Part shown: piece by piece, positions 7,447 to 16,620 of the stretch
Layout: each line of letters opens with the position of its first letter
Position numbering within the stretch: position 1 is the first letter of the stretch
From: Sulfurospirillum halorespirans DSM 13726
GTDB lineage: Bacteria > Campylobacterota > Campylobacteria > Campylobacterales > Sulfurospirillaceae
NCBI RefSeq assembly: GCF_001723605.1
Contig: NZ_CP017111.1
Coordinates: 1,178,001 to 1,242,000, forward strand
Reading direction: 5' to 3'
Length of the DNA: 64,000 nucleotides
The notes under the pieces: generated by a model
Seen by the model: only the letters and a program-made list of their open reading frames with translations
The model's database searches: none
Told to the model about the DNA's origin: nothing
Translations under genes and position numbers: made by a program

Positions 7447-9166
7447 GAAGTTGCAGTGGAGCGTTGAAAAAGTAGCCTTGTGAGTAGTCAATTCCCAATT
7501 TTTTGACCGTCTCAAACTCTGCTTCGTTGGAGACATACTCTGCAATAACCTGCATTCCGATCTTTTTTGCCATGGACGCGATGGACTCGACAATGTCTTG
7601 ATTGCGAAGGTTGGTGTCAATGCCTTTGATGAATTGCCCATCGATTTTAAGAAAATCCACACCAACGTTTTCCAAGCGATTAAAATTAGAGCGATCGCTT
7701 CCAAAATCATCAAGGGCAAGTAGATAGCCCATCTTCTTGAGCACATGCAAGTTTTGAAGCGGTCCACGGTTAATATCGCTGATGATGATGTCTTCTAAGA
7801 TCTCAAATGTGACCAAGGCTGGGTCGATGCGGTGGAGTTTTTGTTTGGTCTCTAAAAAGTCGATAAAGGTTTGATTGAGCAGATCTTCATTGGTAATGTT
7901 CAGCGAAAAGGCGACGTTTTGACCTGCAAAAATTTTAAACGATTTGTTGATCATGATGCGGGTAAGATTGCTCATCAGTCCGCTGCGTCTGGCAGCTTCA
8001 AGAAAATGTGCAGGTGAGATGATCTCGCCATCGTCTTCAATACGCGCTAAACATTCGTACTTGACCACGCTCAAACTTTGGTTATCAACGATGGGTTGAA
8101 AGTAGGGCACGACGCGGTCTTCTTCGAGGGCTAGACGAAACTTTTGTATCCAAGAGGTTTCGATTTTGGCACGTTTGAGAAAAACATCTTGGGTGTTGTA
8201 GATGTTGTATTGGTTCGGCACACCTCGCATACGCGCTTCACGAAGGGCAATACGTGCATTGGGAAGCAGTGAAGAGGGTGCATTCGCCGTTGCAATGCCG
8301 CAGGAGAGCGTAATATAGATAGGTTTTTCTTCGTATTCTCCAATGGGTGTTTCTCTGAAAAAGGCTTGGATTTGGATGGCGACAAATTCGGGATTGATGA
8401 TTTGTGGATCAAAGATAATGACAAATTCATCGGAATTGTAGCGGTAGAGATGCACCTCTTTGGAGAGGTTGTATTGTAAATATTCGCCGACTTTAAACAG
8501 CGCTTCATCGGCAAACTCAGCCCCATAGGTTTGGTTGATAAAGCTGAAATTATCGATGTTGTAGAGCATAATGGTGAGTTGATGATTTTGCGGAAAGTTG
8601 TCTAAAAAATTGTAAAGCATGGTCGCATTTTGAAGTTTGGTGACCGTGTCTATGGTCAAAAAGTCATGCACGATTTGAGAATTTTGCGCCAGTTGCTCAC
8701 TCTGTTCTTCGAGTTTTTGCTCTAATGTGGCTTGGAGTGAAGCTTTCTCAAGGCGCTCTTTGACAAGCGATGCCACTTTGTAGAGTGTTTCGATGAGCTG
8801 ATCAAAGTCGATTGGTTTTAAGATGTAACCACTCACATTGTTGCGAATGCTCTCTAAAAAATACTCGGTTTCATTGTGCGCCGAAACCACGATAATGGGC
8901 TGTTTGGGGTTGATTGATTGAACGTGTTTAATGAGATCCATGCCGTTCATGTGCGGCATATTGAGATCTGTGATGAGAATGTCGTACCCATACGGGTGTT
9001 CTTTGTAGATTTTAAGCGCTTCCGCACCATCGCTTGCTTCATCGATTTCACTGAAAAGATCGTGCAACAATGAGACGGTATTTTCACGCAGTATCAGGTC
9101 ATCTTCAGCATATAAAACACGCAATTTTGAGGTGAGATTGACCAGATCGGTCAGACTAATTTGCAC
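7430..9166 (-). CDS. REC - degenerate GGDEF - EAL protein (probable c-di-GMP phosphodiesterase)
   Basis: A receiver domain (phosphoacceptor in ILITDLNMP), coiled linker, GGDEF-fold domain and EAL domain are seen in that order over 578 residues. The cyclase signature reads YNSDEF instead of GGDEF, so diguanylate cyclase activity is unlikely. The EAL domain has ECL for EAL but keeps the leading Glu, SLNIT, FEILED, LDDFGSD, LKIDG, AEYVS and SQGYF, so phosphodiesterase activity is plausible. I place the start at GTG 9166 because GGAGAA sits 7 bases upstream. That gives an 11-base overlap with the kinase gene stop and implies translational coupling. It is the last gene of the FIST/kinase operon and a paralogue of the protein at 45430-47211. 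Confidence 0.88.
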   Translation of the reverse strand: MQISLTDLVNLTSKLRVLYAEDDLILRENTVSLLHDLFSEIDEASDGAEALKIYKEHPYGYDILITDLNMPHMNGMDLIKHVQSINPKQPIIVVSAHNETEYFLESIRNNVSGYILKPIDFDQLIETLYKVASLVKERLEKASLQATLEQKLEEQSEQLAQNSQIVHDFLTIDTVTKLQNATMLYNFLDNFPQNHQLTIMLYNIDNFSFINQTYGAEFADEALFKVGEYLQYNLSKEVHLYRYNSDEFVIIFDPQIINPEFVAIQIQAFFRETPIGEYEEKPIYITLSCGIATANAPSSLLPNARIALREARMRGVPNQYNIYNTQDVFLKRAKIETSWIQKFRLALEEDRVVPYFQPIVDNQSLSVVKYECLARIEDDGEIISPAHFLEAARRSGLMSNLTRIMINKSFKIFAGQNVAFSLNITNEDLLNQTFIDFLETKQKLHRIDPALVTFEILEDIIISDINRGPLQNLHVLKKMGYLLALDDFGSDRSNFNRLENVGVDFLKIDGQFIKGIDTNLRNQDIVESIASMAKKIGMQVIAEYVSNEAEFETVKKLGIDYSQGYFFNAPLQLPMKDA

Positions 9167-11330
9167 GGTGTTCTCCACGAATCTTAATAATAAATTTAGC
9201 GCCATGCAATTGGTTTTCTACATGTAAAGAGCCATGGCAATGCTCTTGTACAATGGTTTTAGACATATACAGTCCAAGTCCCGTGCCATTACGCTCTGCT
9301 TTGGTCGAAAAATAGGGGTCAAAAATTTTAGGAAGAATGGCATCGGGGATGCCTCCTGCATTATCCTCTATCTCGATGACAAAAAAGGCGTTATCTTCGT
9401 ACGCATTGATCCATATAGTACCATTTTCTAGCTTTTTTTCAAGGATGGCATCTTGCGCATTTTTCAAAATATTGATGAGCACTTGCATCATTTGCGTCTC
9501 ATAGGTGATGAGTGAATTGGAGGACGTATTGTTTACATGTAACGTGATTTGATGCACCGATAAACTCTTTCCAATGAGCCCAAGTGCACGGTCGATAATC
9601 CTCTGGAGTGAGCTTTGTTCTTGCTGTTGTTCGGGTCTGAAAAAGTTTTTAAAATCATCAATAGTCGTTGTTAAAAACTGGATATAGGTCTCAATTTTAC
9701 CAATGGCTCCTAGTAAAAATTCCTCTTGATCGGCTCTTCCTTGTTCGGTTTTAAGATCAAACTTTTTCAGGCTTTGTTTGAGCTTGATGCTAGCCGTCAC
9801 GGCTGAAATGGAGCCAAGTGGCTGACGCCATTGATGTGCGATCATGCTGATCATCTCCCCCATTTGCGCTAAACGTGATTGATACAGCATCATTTTTTGC
9901 GTCTCCATGTGCTCAACCACACCCTCTTTGATCCTCTTATCCATCGAGTCGTACAGCTCTTGGAGCTCTTGACTCATCGCGGTGAAATTGTCCAGAAGCG
10001 TGTTGATCTCGACAATGTTGGAGCGATTGATTTTAGTCACTGTGAGTTTGTCTTTAAAGGTTTTGGTCGCTTCAATGAGCTCTTGCAAAGGGTTGAGGAT
10101 ATGGTTTGAAAATGTTTTGGCACGCGCTAAAAGGATGCCAAGAAAAATGAGGTAAAAAAGTACCATAAAGCCTAGTGCAAGGTAGCCGATAACGTTTGTT
10201 TTCGCTTTGAGTTGGGTGCTGTTTTTAAGCAAAGAGTCTTTGTCGAGCAAAAGGACAAATCTCCAGCGTGTCTGCGCAATGGTATTTTGCGTGATGATAA
10301 AATCACCCTGAGTGTGTTGCAGCTCTAGTATGGCTCTGTTTTCTTGAATCATACGAGAAAGCGCCATTGCAAGAGGGTTTGTGGTGTTGGTGAAAAGATT
10401 GAAATCGCGAGGCTTCGTGATGGTCGCTTCAATGGGCGCATCATAGGTGTGTGTTTTGAGCTCTTTAATCCCAAGATGCGCTTCCAAAGCTTCGCTCATC
10501 GCAAGAATATTGCCGTGTTCATCGACGAGCATGCTCATGGAGCGGTAAGGCAGTTGAAGCGAAAGCATGGTTTTTATGAGATGTTCTATCGTCACATCAA
10601 TGCCCACAACGCCTTCTAAAAAATCACCTTTGTACACAGGCGCAATCGCACTGATCATCCATCCAGCCCCTGCTGGGTCTAAGTAAGCATCGGTCCAGAC
10701 CACATTTTTGTCTGGATTGTGCGCCGCATCGGCAAGGTAGTAAAAATTATACGTGGGAATGGCGATGTCATGGGCGTATTGAGCTAGCGCATTGGGCATG
10801 AAAGGGCAGAGCCTGTTCATGGAGTCATAGCTGTTAAAATAGACCTGCGCGATGTTGGCATTGCTCTGCAAGATGGCTGTGTAAAAGGGGTCGAGCGTCT
10901 CCGTGGCGATGGCTTTTTCCAAGCGATTTGGGCTCTGTTTTTGCGCGTTTGAGAAAAAAAGTGAACAGCTCTCTGGTGTTTTTTGTGTATTGAAGAGAAC
11001 GCCAGAGTTTGTTTGTGCGTAAGTGCTATCTTTGGTGTTTACATGTAAAGGGTTAAAGGTGGCAAAAAAGTGCTCATGCTCTTTTTGAAAAAGCCGTGTT
11101 AAGCTTGAGAGCGTTTTAAATTCGTTATTGACGATGGTGGCTGAGCGGTTGCTAAGCTCTTTAATATGCACTTTGCTCTCTTCAATCAGCGCCGTTTTCG
11201 TGGTTGCATTGACATACGCATTGCTCCAAAAATAAGCCACTAAAAGCATCATTTCTATGAGTAAAAGCGGGAAAATGATGGAGCGTAAGTACTCTTTTTT
11301 GACCAAGCGTGCAAGGGTGTTTTGAACCAT
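9156..11330 (-). CDS. Membrane histidine kinase with dCache sensor
   Basis: The 724-residue kinase begins with a membrane helix (about 17-38), then a large periplasmic double-cache region (about 40-365, including NVVWTDAYLDPAGAGWMISA and GVVGIDVTIEHL typical of dCache_1). A second membrane helix lies near 375-400, followed by a HAMP-like linker. The H-box has His at about 499 (MIAHQWRQPLGSISAV), and the HATPase carries N, G1 (DNAGGIP) and G2 (GTGLGLYMSK) boxes. dCache sensors bind small molecules such as amino or organic acids in the periplasm. It follows the next kinase with a 3-base gap and overlaps the REC-EAL gene, so a phosphorelay within the operon is likely. Two TTACATGTAA copies lie in frame. 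Confidence 0.93.
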   Translation of the reverse strand: MVQNTLARLVKKEYLRSIIFPLLLIEMMLLVAYFWSNAYVNATTKTALIEESKVHIKELSNRSATIVNNEFKTLSSLTRLFQKEHEHFFATFNPLHVNTKDSTYAQTNSGVLFNTQKTPESCSLFFSNAQKQSPNRLEKAIATETLDPFYTAILQSNANIAQVYFNSYDSMNRLCPFMPNALAQYAHDIAIPTYNFYYLADAAHNPDKNVVWTDAYLDPAGAGWMISAIAPVYKGDFLEGVVGIDVTIEHLIKTMLSLQLPYRSMSMLVDEHGNILAMSEALEAHLGIKELKTHTYDAPIEATITKPRDFNLFTNTTNPLAMALSRMIQENRAILELQHTQGDFIITQNTIAQTRWRFVLLLDKDSLLKNSTQLKAKTNVIGYLALGFMVLFYLIFLGILLARAKTFSNHILNPLQELIEATKTFKDKLTVTKINRSNIVEINTLLDNFTAMSQELQELYDSMDKRIKEGVVEHMETQKMMLYQSRLAQMGEMISMIAHQWRQPLGSISAVTASIKLKQSLKKFDLKTEQGRADQEEFLLGAIGKIETYIQFLTTTIDDFKNFFRPEQQQEQSSLQRIIDRALGLIGKSLSVHQITLHVNNTSSNSLITYETQMMQVLINILKNAQDAILEKKLENGTIWINAYEDNAFFVIEIEDNAGGIPDAILPKIFDPYFSTKAERNGTGLGLYMSKTIVQEHCHGSLHVENQLHGAKFIIKIRGEHRAN

Positions 11331-11333
11331 AGG

Positions 11334-12551
11334 TTAACCTTCTTGAAGTTTGATGGTAAATTTGGCACCCATTGAAGTATTGGAAGCGAGGATTTCTCCG
11401 CCACAATGCTCTTCAATAATTGTTTTTGACATGTAAAGCCCAAGCCCTGTGCCATTTTTTTCCGATTTGGTCGAAAAATAGGGCTCAAAAATGTGAGGCA
11501 ATACCGATTCAGGAATGCCTCCAGCGTTATCTTCGATGCTGATGATTTGCCAACTGCCTTCATTTTCAATCGTAATCAGAATCTGTGCGCGCTTAATTTC
11601 ACGCTCTTTGATGACATCTTCTGCATTTTTTAAAATGTTCAAAATGACTTGCGTCACTTCGTTGGCATAGGTAAAAAGCTCGTGGTTTGAGCGCGTTTCA
11701 ACGTTGATGGTGATGCCGTTGATCTCCAGCGCTTTGCCGATGATCTCCAGTGTTCGGTTCACCAGTTGCGCAAGGGTCACACTCTCTTTTTGTTTATTCG
11801 GTTTGAAGAAGTTTCGAAAATCATCGATGGTATGGGTGAGAAACTGCACATACGATTCGATTTTGCTCATCGCTTCGCCTAAAAAAAGCTTGCTCGTTTC
11901 AATGCCCTCAGGCGTGGTGTAGTCAAAACGGTTGAGCGAAGTTTTGAGTTTGATGGACGCCGCAACCGCGGAGATGGAGCCTAGAGGTTGGCGCCATTGA
12001 TGCGCGATCATGCTGATCATCTCTCCCATTTGTGCCAAGCGAGATTGCTGCAAAATGTGCTGATCTTTTTCTCTGTTTTTAAGTACTTCTTCTTCGACGC
12101 GACGCTCCAGTGTTTGGTTGATTTCGATGAGTTCGAGATGGTTTTTACACGCATGGACGGCATTTTCCAGTTTGGATTCAAACGAAGCGATGATGGCTTT
12201 GATGAGTTCGATTTCTGTCTCAGAAGCTTGAAATATAAGCCCAATCCAATCCTCTCCTACCTTTACATGTAAAAGATGTTTGCCACTGGACTGATCAAAA
12301 TAAATGGATTGCAGTGGCGCCGCAAAAGAGGGGGTTACAAAGAGCGCTTGATACGCCTTTTTGCCGTTGAGGCAGAGCTGTTTGTACGTGTGTGTTTTGG
12401 TGTCATACGTCCAATAAATAGAGGCAAGGGCGCCCATTTTTCGTGAAAAAACCTTTAAAAAATGCTCCATCATCTCTCGAAGTTGAAGCGACGTTCCTAT
12501 GGCACTGACACATTCAAAGGTGATGAGAAGTTGTTCATTGAGTTGTTGCAT
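11334..12551 (-). CDS. Soluble histidine kinase with GAF-like N-terminus
   Basis: The 405-residue kinase lacks membrane segments. An N-terminal region of about 130 residues has GAF-like features, then comes a coiled coil (LELIEINQTLERRVEEEVLKNRE). The H-box (MIAHQWRQPLGSISAV, His about 184) is nearly identical to that of the following kinase, and the HATPase has DNAGGIP and GTGLGLYMSK. It probably senses a cytoplasmic cue. ATG 12551 is chosen over TTG 12554 because AGGAG is 6 bases upstream of the ATG. It sits between the FIST gene and the dCache kinase in one minus-strand operon. Confidence 0.9.
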   Translation of the reverse strand: MQQLNEQLLITFECVSAIGTSLQLREMMEHFLKVFSRKMGALASIYWTYDTKTHTYKQLCLNGKKAYQALFVTPSFAAPLQSIYFDQSSGKHLLHVKVGEDWIGLIFQASETEIELIKAIIASFESKLENAVHACKNHLELIEINQTLERRVEEEVLKNREKDQHILQQSRLAQMGEMISMIAHQWRQPLGSISAVAASIKLKTSLNRFDYTTPEGIETSKLFLGEAMSKIESYVQFLTHTIDDFRNFFKPNKQKESVTLAQLVNRTLEIIGKALEINGITINVETRSNHELFTYANEVTQVILNILKNAEDVIKEREIKRAQILITIENEGSWQIISIEDNAGGIPESVLPHIFEPYFSTKSEKNGTGLGLYMSKTIIEEHCGGEILASNTSMGAKFTIKLQEG

Positions 12552-12652
12552 CAAAATCTCCTAGGATACCCATTGAATAGAAGGATTATGTGGATGATTC
12601 GCTAAGCTGTAAGATACCATAAAGAAGCTGATACACACAATAATGATGACGT

Positions 12653-13735
12653 TTAGAGAGTGCCGACAACGCAGGTGTTGTTGTAAAACTCAATGCCTTC
12701 TTGGTTGGCATTGGCAATTTCACCCAGACTTAAAACGCCCCAAAGAACGGTTTGGGAAGGGTAAACGCTTGCAATCGCCCGTACTTCTTTGGGAAAAGCG
12801 GTATCGAGTAAGAAAAAGCGCGAAATACAATCCACCACCAATGCCGACTGGATGGTCTTTTCTTCCATATTGGCACGTGAAATTTCAGCCGCTTCTTTGG
12901 CTGCTTCAATGAGCTCTCCTTCTTCGCCTTTGAGAATGGACAAAACAGAATTCACATCGAGTTTCCCCACCAAAACAATGGTATTGCCATCGGTTGTCAC
13001 AGGTTCTCGTACGAGAAAATCTTTGTTGTAACGCACAATGCCAAGAGGGTAGCGCTGCGAAATTTTGAAAAAGGGTGTGGTGTCAAAACGCAAGTCGCTG
13101 TCTTTTTCAACCGCTTCTTTGTAGAGCGTAAATGCGTCTTTGTAGTTGATCTTTTCCAAAACATTGCCTTTGCACGACGTAGCGATAAACGGGCCTAACA
13201 GAGGTTTCCACCCATGTTTTACACCTACACCAATGGTATGCGGTGAGGTGATGATAATCGCCGCATTCATGTAAAAACGGTACGTATCAAAAATAACAGG
13301 CTCTTGAATGAGATTGGTTTTGCCCGCTCCGCCTCCGATAAGTTTTGTTTTCTCTGGTAAAAGTGAATAAAACTCTTCTAAAAAGTCATCAATTTGCGTT
13401 GAAAAACCATCGACAATGGCAAAGATAGCGCTGGTGTTAGGGTCGGTGCGAAGTTGTTGAGGATTGTCCATATCGATGATCTGCATCGAAGACGTTGCGC
13501 TAAGTTTTGCGGCAATAATGCCTTGCGCATAGGTTTTGCCTTTAAAAATAACCCTTGGGAAAATAGCACCACTGAACGTCACGCCCTCTTTTTGCAAGAT
13601 CTCCAAAAAAGGAGTCTCCTCCGCAATCAGCAGGACATACGTGCCTTTTTTTAGCTTTACATGTAAGTCCTCAATGCGCTCAAAAAAAGAGATACATTCA
13701 AACATCGCGTGCTCCAAAAGTTTTCTTAGAGGCAT
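12653..13735 (-). CDS. FIST-domain sensory protein
   Basis: The 360-residue protein has FIST N (about 30-200, with IFAIVDGFSTQIDDFLEEFYSL and KLIGGGAGKT) and FIST C (about 215-350, with CISRFFLL and VLWGVLSLGEI) regions. FIST domains are predicted small-ligand sensors linked to signal transduction. Being first in an operon with two histidine kinases and a REC-EAL effector, it is likely an input module for them. I start at ATG 13735, which has GGAG 7 bases upstream; the TTG four codons earlier overlaps that site. No membrane segment is present. Confidence 0.85.
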   Translation of the reverse strand: MPLRKLLEHAMFECISFFERIEDLHVKLKKGTYVLLIAEETPFLEILQKEGVTFSGAIFPRVIFKGKTYAQGIIAAKLSATSSMQIIDMDNPQQLRTDPNTSAIFAIVDGFSTQIDDFLEEFYSLLPEKTKLIGGGAGKTNLIQEPVIFDTYRFYMNAAIIITSPHTIGVGVKHGWKPLLGPFIATSCKGNVLEKINYKDAFTLYKEAVEKDSDLRFDTTPFFKISQRYPLGIVRYNKDFLVREPVTTDGNTIVLVGKLDVNSVLSILKGEEGELIEAAKEAAEISRANMEEKTIQSALVVDCISRFFLLDTAFPKEVRAIASVYPSQTVLWGVLSLGEIANANQEGIEFYNNTCVVGTL

Positions 13736-13786
13736 TGTATACTCCAAGTGTTATAAACGCGTTGCAAAATCTTTACATGTAAATAT

Positions 13787-14266
13787 TTAGTGCTTTGTTA
13801 AAGACGCACACATCGCTTTTGAAGCTTCAATGAGTACCGAAGGTGAAAGGCAGAGTTGTACACCCCGAAGCCCTGCACTGACGTAGATTTTTTCATGTTC
13901 GTGAATGCTTTCATCGATAAATGTCGCGTAATGTTTTTTCATAGCAAGTGGTGAACACCCACCGCGAATGTACCCCGTAAGCGCTAAAAGCTCTTTCACC
14001 GCCACAAGTTCGCACCGCTTAGCCTGCGCCACCTTCGCCAAAGCTTTCAGATCGATCTCATCAGCCGCAGGAATGCACGCCACCACAATACGCTTAGCAT
14101 CATCGCGCGCAACCAACGTTTTAAACACACACGAAGCATCCACCCCAAGCGATGCCGCCGCATGTGTCGCACTTAAGTCCTCTTCATCCACCTCGTATGA
14201 AGTCATTTCATAAGGCAGTTTTAACGTATCCAAAAACCGCGCCGCATTGGTTTTTTTTAGGCTCAT
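13787..14266 (-). CDS. ybaK: YbaK/EbsC-type Cys-tRNA(Pro) deacylase
   Basis: The 159-residue protein covers a single YbaK/aa-tRNA editing domain. Visible family patterns are THAAASLGVDASCVFKTLV, the basic core KALAKVAQAKRCE, GYIRGGCSPLAMKK and the C-terminal GLRGVQLCLSP. YbaK clears Cys misacylated onto tRNA-Pro. Its start overlaps the stop of the preceding gene (14263) by 4 bases, an ATGA-type junction, so it is translated together with the membrane protein gene upstream. The connection to that protein is unknown. Confidence 0.93.
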   Translation of the reverse strand: MSLKKTNAARFLDTLKLPYEMTSYEVDEEDLSATHAAASLGVDASCVFKTLVARDDAKRIVVACIPAADEIDLKALAKVAQAKRCELVAVKELLALTGYIRGGCSPLAMKKHYATFIDESIHEHEKIYVSAGLRGVQLCLSPSVLIEASKAMCASLTKH

Positions 14267-14877
14267 TTTTCCACCTTTTTATAGCTTGTTTTTACGCCCA
14301 AAAGGTTGACTTCGATGGTTTTATCGCCTGTAATGTAAAAGATAATCCCTGTGTCTGTTGCCACATCAATAACCTGGATCTTTGTCTCATCGATGTCGTA
14401 TTTGACCATCGTGGAAATGCCAAGTGCTTGAAATTTATCTTTGGCAAATTCGATGTCGCCTATGGGTAAGAAAACATTTTTGCCTTGCGGACGCCATTTG
14501 CCGATGAGTGGATTGGGCGTTTCATGAAGGATTATGGCTAAAATGACGATGCCAAGCACGATCGTTGCGAGAGCTATCATTATTTTTGGATGGTGTTTTG
14601 GATTCCAGTCTCGCTCTTGCATACAGTGGCGCATTTTTTTCAAAGCGGATTCTCTTGAAGCGTTGTTCTGAGGCGTTGTTTGCGATGCTTCTTGGGCATT
14701 AAGATGGTCGATAAACTGCTCTTCTTCTTCCATTTGACGAAAAAACTCATCTTCATCTGCTTGATTTAAAGGATCTTTGAGAACTCTTTTTTTGTTTTTC
14801 AACAGTTTGTCTGGATCCATGTAATCCAGTGTATCATCGGGTTTTATTTCAAAAAATTTCTTAAATTTAGAAAACAT
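14263..14877 (-). CDS. Membrane-anchored protein with C-terminal GKW domain, paralogue A
   Basis: The 204-residue protein has a charged cytoplasmic N-terminus (about 1-100, with the acidic run DEDEFFRQMEEEEQFIDHL), one membrane helix (about 102-125) and an outside domain of about 80 residues. That domain runs from NPLIGKWRPQG to SYKKVEK. It aligns with the C-terminal half of the protein at 15038-15487 (NPLLGKWRAQT, IEF, YDI, IDD, YKKVK), so they are paralogues, divergently placed about 160 bases apart. The family is unknown to me; the small beta-rich outside domain could bind a ligand or a cell-envelope partner. It is coupled to ybaK by overlap. Confidence 0.7.
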   Translation of the reverse strand: MFSKFKKFFEIKPDDTLDYMDPDKLLKNKKRVLKDPLNQADEDEFFRQMEEEEQFIDHLNAQEASQTTPQNNASRESALKKMRHCMQERDWNPKHHPKIMIALATIVLGIVILAIILHETPNPLIGKWRPQGKNVFLPIGDIEFAKDKFQALGISTMVKYDIDETKIQVIDVATDTGIIFYITGDKTIEVNLLGVKTSYKKVEK

Positions 14878-15037
14878 CGTCTGCCTTATGTATTAATCTT
14901 TGGTCTTAAAAAGTATAGCACTTGAAACTTTTAATGCTGATGAGAGGGGCTAAAATACTTACATGTAAAGCAAAAGCGTAAGTTTTTTTCAAAATGCTAT
15001 AATGACACACTTGTAACACACTATCCTAAGGTCCTCA

Positions 15038-15487
15038 ATGCTTCCAAATGCGGTAAACCCCAAAAAAACGACCAAGTCTTTAAAACCAAAAACAACGGCT
15101 AAAAAAGTAGCGTCAAAAGCACGAAAAACAGATGCCAAGAAAGTTCCAAAACGCCCATCGTTGCTTTTAAATCTTTTGGCGAGTTGTGTGGTACTTCTTT
15201 TCATAGGGTTTGGCATAAAATACGTGATAGATCATACGATCAACTACAACCCACTGCTGGGAAAGTGGCGTGCACAAACGGTTTTGGGCATCATGGAGAT
15301 AGAGTTTGATCGCAGCAGTATCTCCTCTTTTGGCACTAAAAATCCTGTGACATACGATATTTTGGAAGATAAAGTCATCGTCATTGACGATACCATCAAA
15401 GTCGGAAATACCTATAAAATTGTCGATGAAAACACCATTTCTACGGAAGCTGGTGGTTTTAAAACCGTGTATAAAAAAGTAAAGTAA
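15038..15487 (+). CDS. Membrane-anchored protein with C-terminal GKW domain, paralogue B
   Basis: The 149-residue protein has a very basic, Lys/Thr/Ala-rich N-terminus (residues 1-45, histone-tail-like composition), a single membrane helix (about 46-70) and an outside domain starting NPLLGKWRAQT. That domain is similar in order and spacing to the one in the divergent neighbour at 14263-14877. The basic tail replaces the acidic tail of its paralogue, so the two N-termini could interact electrostatically (inference). It is followed 35 bases later by another small membrane protein. Confidence 0.7.
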   Translation: MLPNAVNPKKTTKSLKPKTTAKKVASKARKTDAKKVPKRPSLLLNLLASCVVLLFIGFGIKYVIDHTINYNPLLGKWRAQTVLGIMEIEFDRSSISSFGTKNPVTYDILEDKVIVIDDTIKVGNTYKIVDENTISTEAGGFKTVYKKVK

Positions 15488-15522
15488 GGCAATAAATCAG
15501 TTGAAAAACGTAAGGTATAACA

Positions 15523-15885
15523 ATGCATCATAAAGAACATAATACACTTGATCTACTCGAACAATTCACCCACAACACACAAACTTCTAGCAACAAGAGC
15601 GACGATAATGAAAATAGGATGTTTAAAGAGTTGGGGCAATTGATGTCAAAATCCGATAAAAAGGGCAGTAATAGCATTTTTGGAATTCCCAATTTCATCT
15701 GGTATATCATCATGCTGGGCATGTTTGGCTATCTCATCAAAGAGATATTTTTTCTCAACGAAATCAATGACGTCTCGACCGCTGTGTCCACCATCAATCA
15801 AAGTGTCACCAAAGAAATAACCGAAATCCAAAACAGCGCACATAAAGCTTTGGAAAATGCGAATGCTAAAAAAGAGGGACGATAA
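15523..15885 (+). CDS. Small single-pass membrane protein, unknown
   Basis: The 120-residue protein has a polar N-terminus (1-48), one membrane helix (about 50-72, FGIPNFIWYIIMLGMFGYLI) and a C-terminal helical tail likely to form a coiled coil (DVSTAVSTINQSVTKEITEI). I recognise no family. It lies in the same direction as paralogue B with 35 bases between them, probably the same transcript. It is convergent with the DsbA-like gene. Confidence 0.6.
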   Translation: MHHKEHNTLDLLEQFTHNTQTSSNKSDDNENRMFKELGQLMSKSDKKGSNSIFGIPNFIWYIIMLGMFGYLIKEIFFLNEINDVSTAVSTINQSVTKEITEIQNSAHKALENANAKKEGR

Positions 15886-15899
15886 AATAGATAGAATTT

Positions 15900-16514
15900 T
15901 TATAAAAAGCTATCAATTGTCGTTGTGATTTTTTCAAATGAAATGGATTCACTTGCAAGAGCAAGAGGATGAATCATCCCCGATTGGTCTAAAATTAAGT
16001 TTGGAAAGCGTGAAATCCCTATTTTTTTGGTTGTATTAAATTCAACATCAGTGCTTATAATATTAAAAATATCAACAAAAGCATCGTAGGATAGATGATG
16101 CGCTTCGCAGATATTTTTGTAAAACTCTATATGGGTAGTATCTCCACCTTGTTCAAAAAACTTTTCTTGAATCGATGTGAAAAAGTGAAGTAATGTATGA
16201 TCATTGTGATCTTTTTGAAGCAACATTATCCTCGCTGCAGCGACCGCACGACACGCAGGTTCTGTATCATTTTTGACGACAGAAGTCCTAAAGATGCTTT
16301 TTTTGAAACTCGTTTGTTTCAAATACCCCATGAGAATTGAAAAAGGAATATTTTTATCAGAGCAATAGTGTTGTATTTTATGCGTGATGGATCTGTTTAT
16401 CCAGCAAGAAGAGGACAATGGATTTCCTATGAAGACGATTATTGTGTTCTTATGGGTAATGTGTGTGTCATAGCTTGTGCGGGTGCAAGATGTCGTGTTG
16501 CGCTCTGTAAACAT
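15900..16514 (-). CDS. DsbA/FrnE-like thioredoxin-fold protein lacking the first active-site Cys
   Basis: The 204 residues follow the layout of the cytoplasmic DsbA-like (FrnE-type) family. An N-terminal strand leads into IGNPLSSSCWI, where relatives have PLCSWCW. A helical insert with CRAVAAARI follows, and a C-terminal strand pair contains the cis-Pro region GISRFPNLIL. The nucleophilic Cys of CxxC is replaced by Ser while the second Cys stays, so normal dithiol chemistry is unlikely. The start has AAGGAG 5 bases upstream. It lies downstream of an AraC regulator on the same strand. No signal peptide is apparent. The region is AT-rich and free of the TTACATGTAA palindrome. Confidence 0.65.
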   Translation of the reverse strand: MFTERNTTSCTRTSYDTHITHKNTIIVFIGNPLSSSCWINRSITHKIQHYCSDKNIPFSILMGYLKQTSFKKSIFRTSVVKNDTEPACRAVAAARIMLLQKDHNDHTLLHFFTSIQEKFFEQGGDTTHIEFYKNICEAHHLSYDAFVDIFNIISTDVEFNTTKKIGISRFPNLILDQSGMIHPLALASESISFEKITTTIDSFL

Positions 16515-16620
16515 TGCTACTCCTTGTTTATAAATAATAAAACAATAGTCTATAGTAGCATGAGCCAGAGTGAAAATAAAGTACGAGCAGTCGTATTTCT
16601 GTACAAAAATACGGAATTAT

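Noticed and set aside
7430-9166. Active diguanylate cyclase
   Set aside because: The signature reads YNSDEF, so GTP catalysis is not expected; the same applies to SSNEF at 45430-47211.
12653-13031. Plus-strand ORFs opposite the FIST gene, and similar ORFs opposite other genes
   Set aside because: They lack ribosome sites and recognisable domains and lie antisense to well-supported genes.
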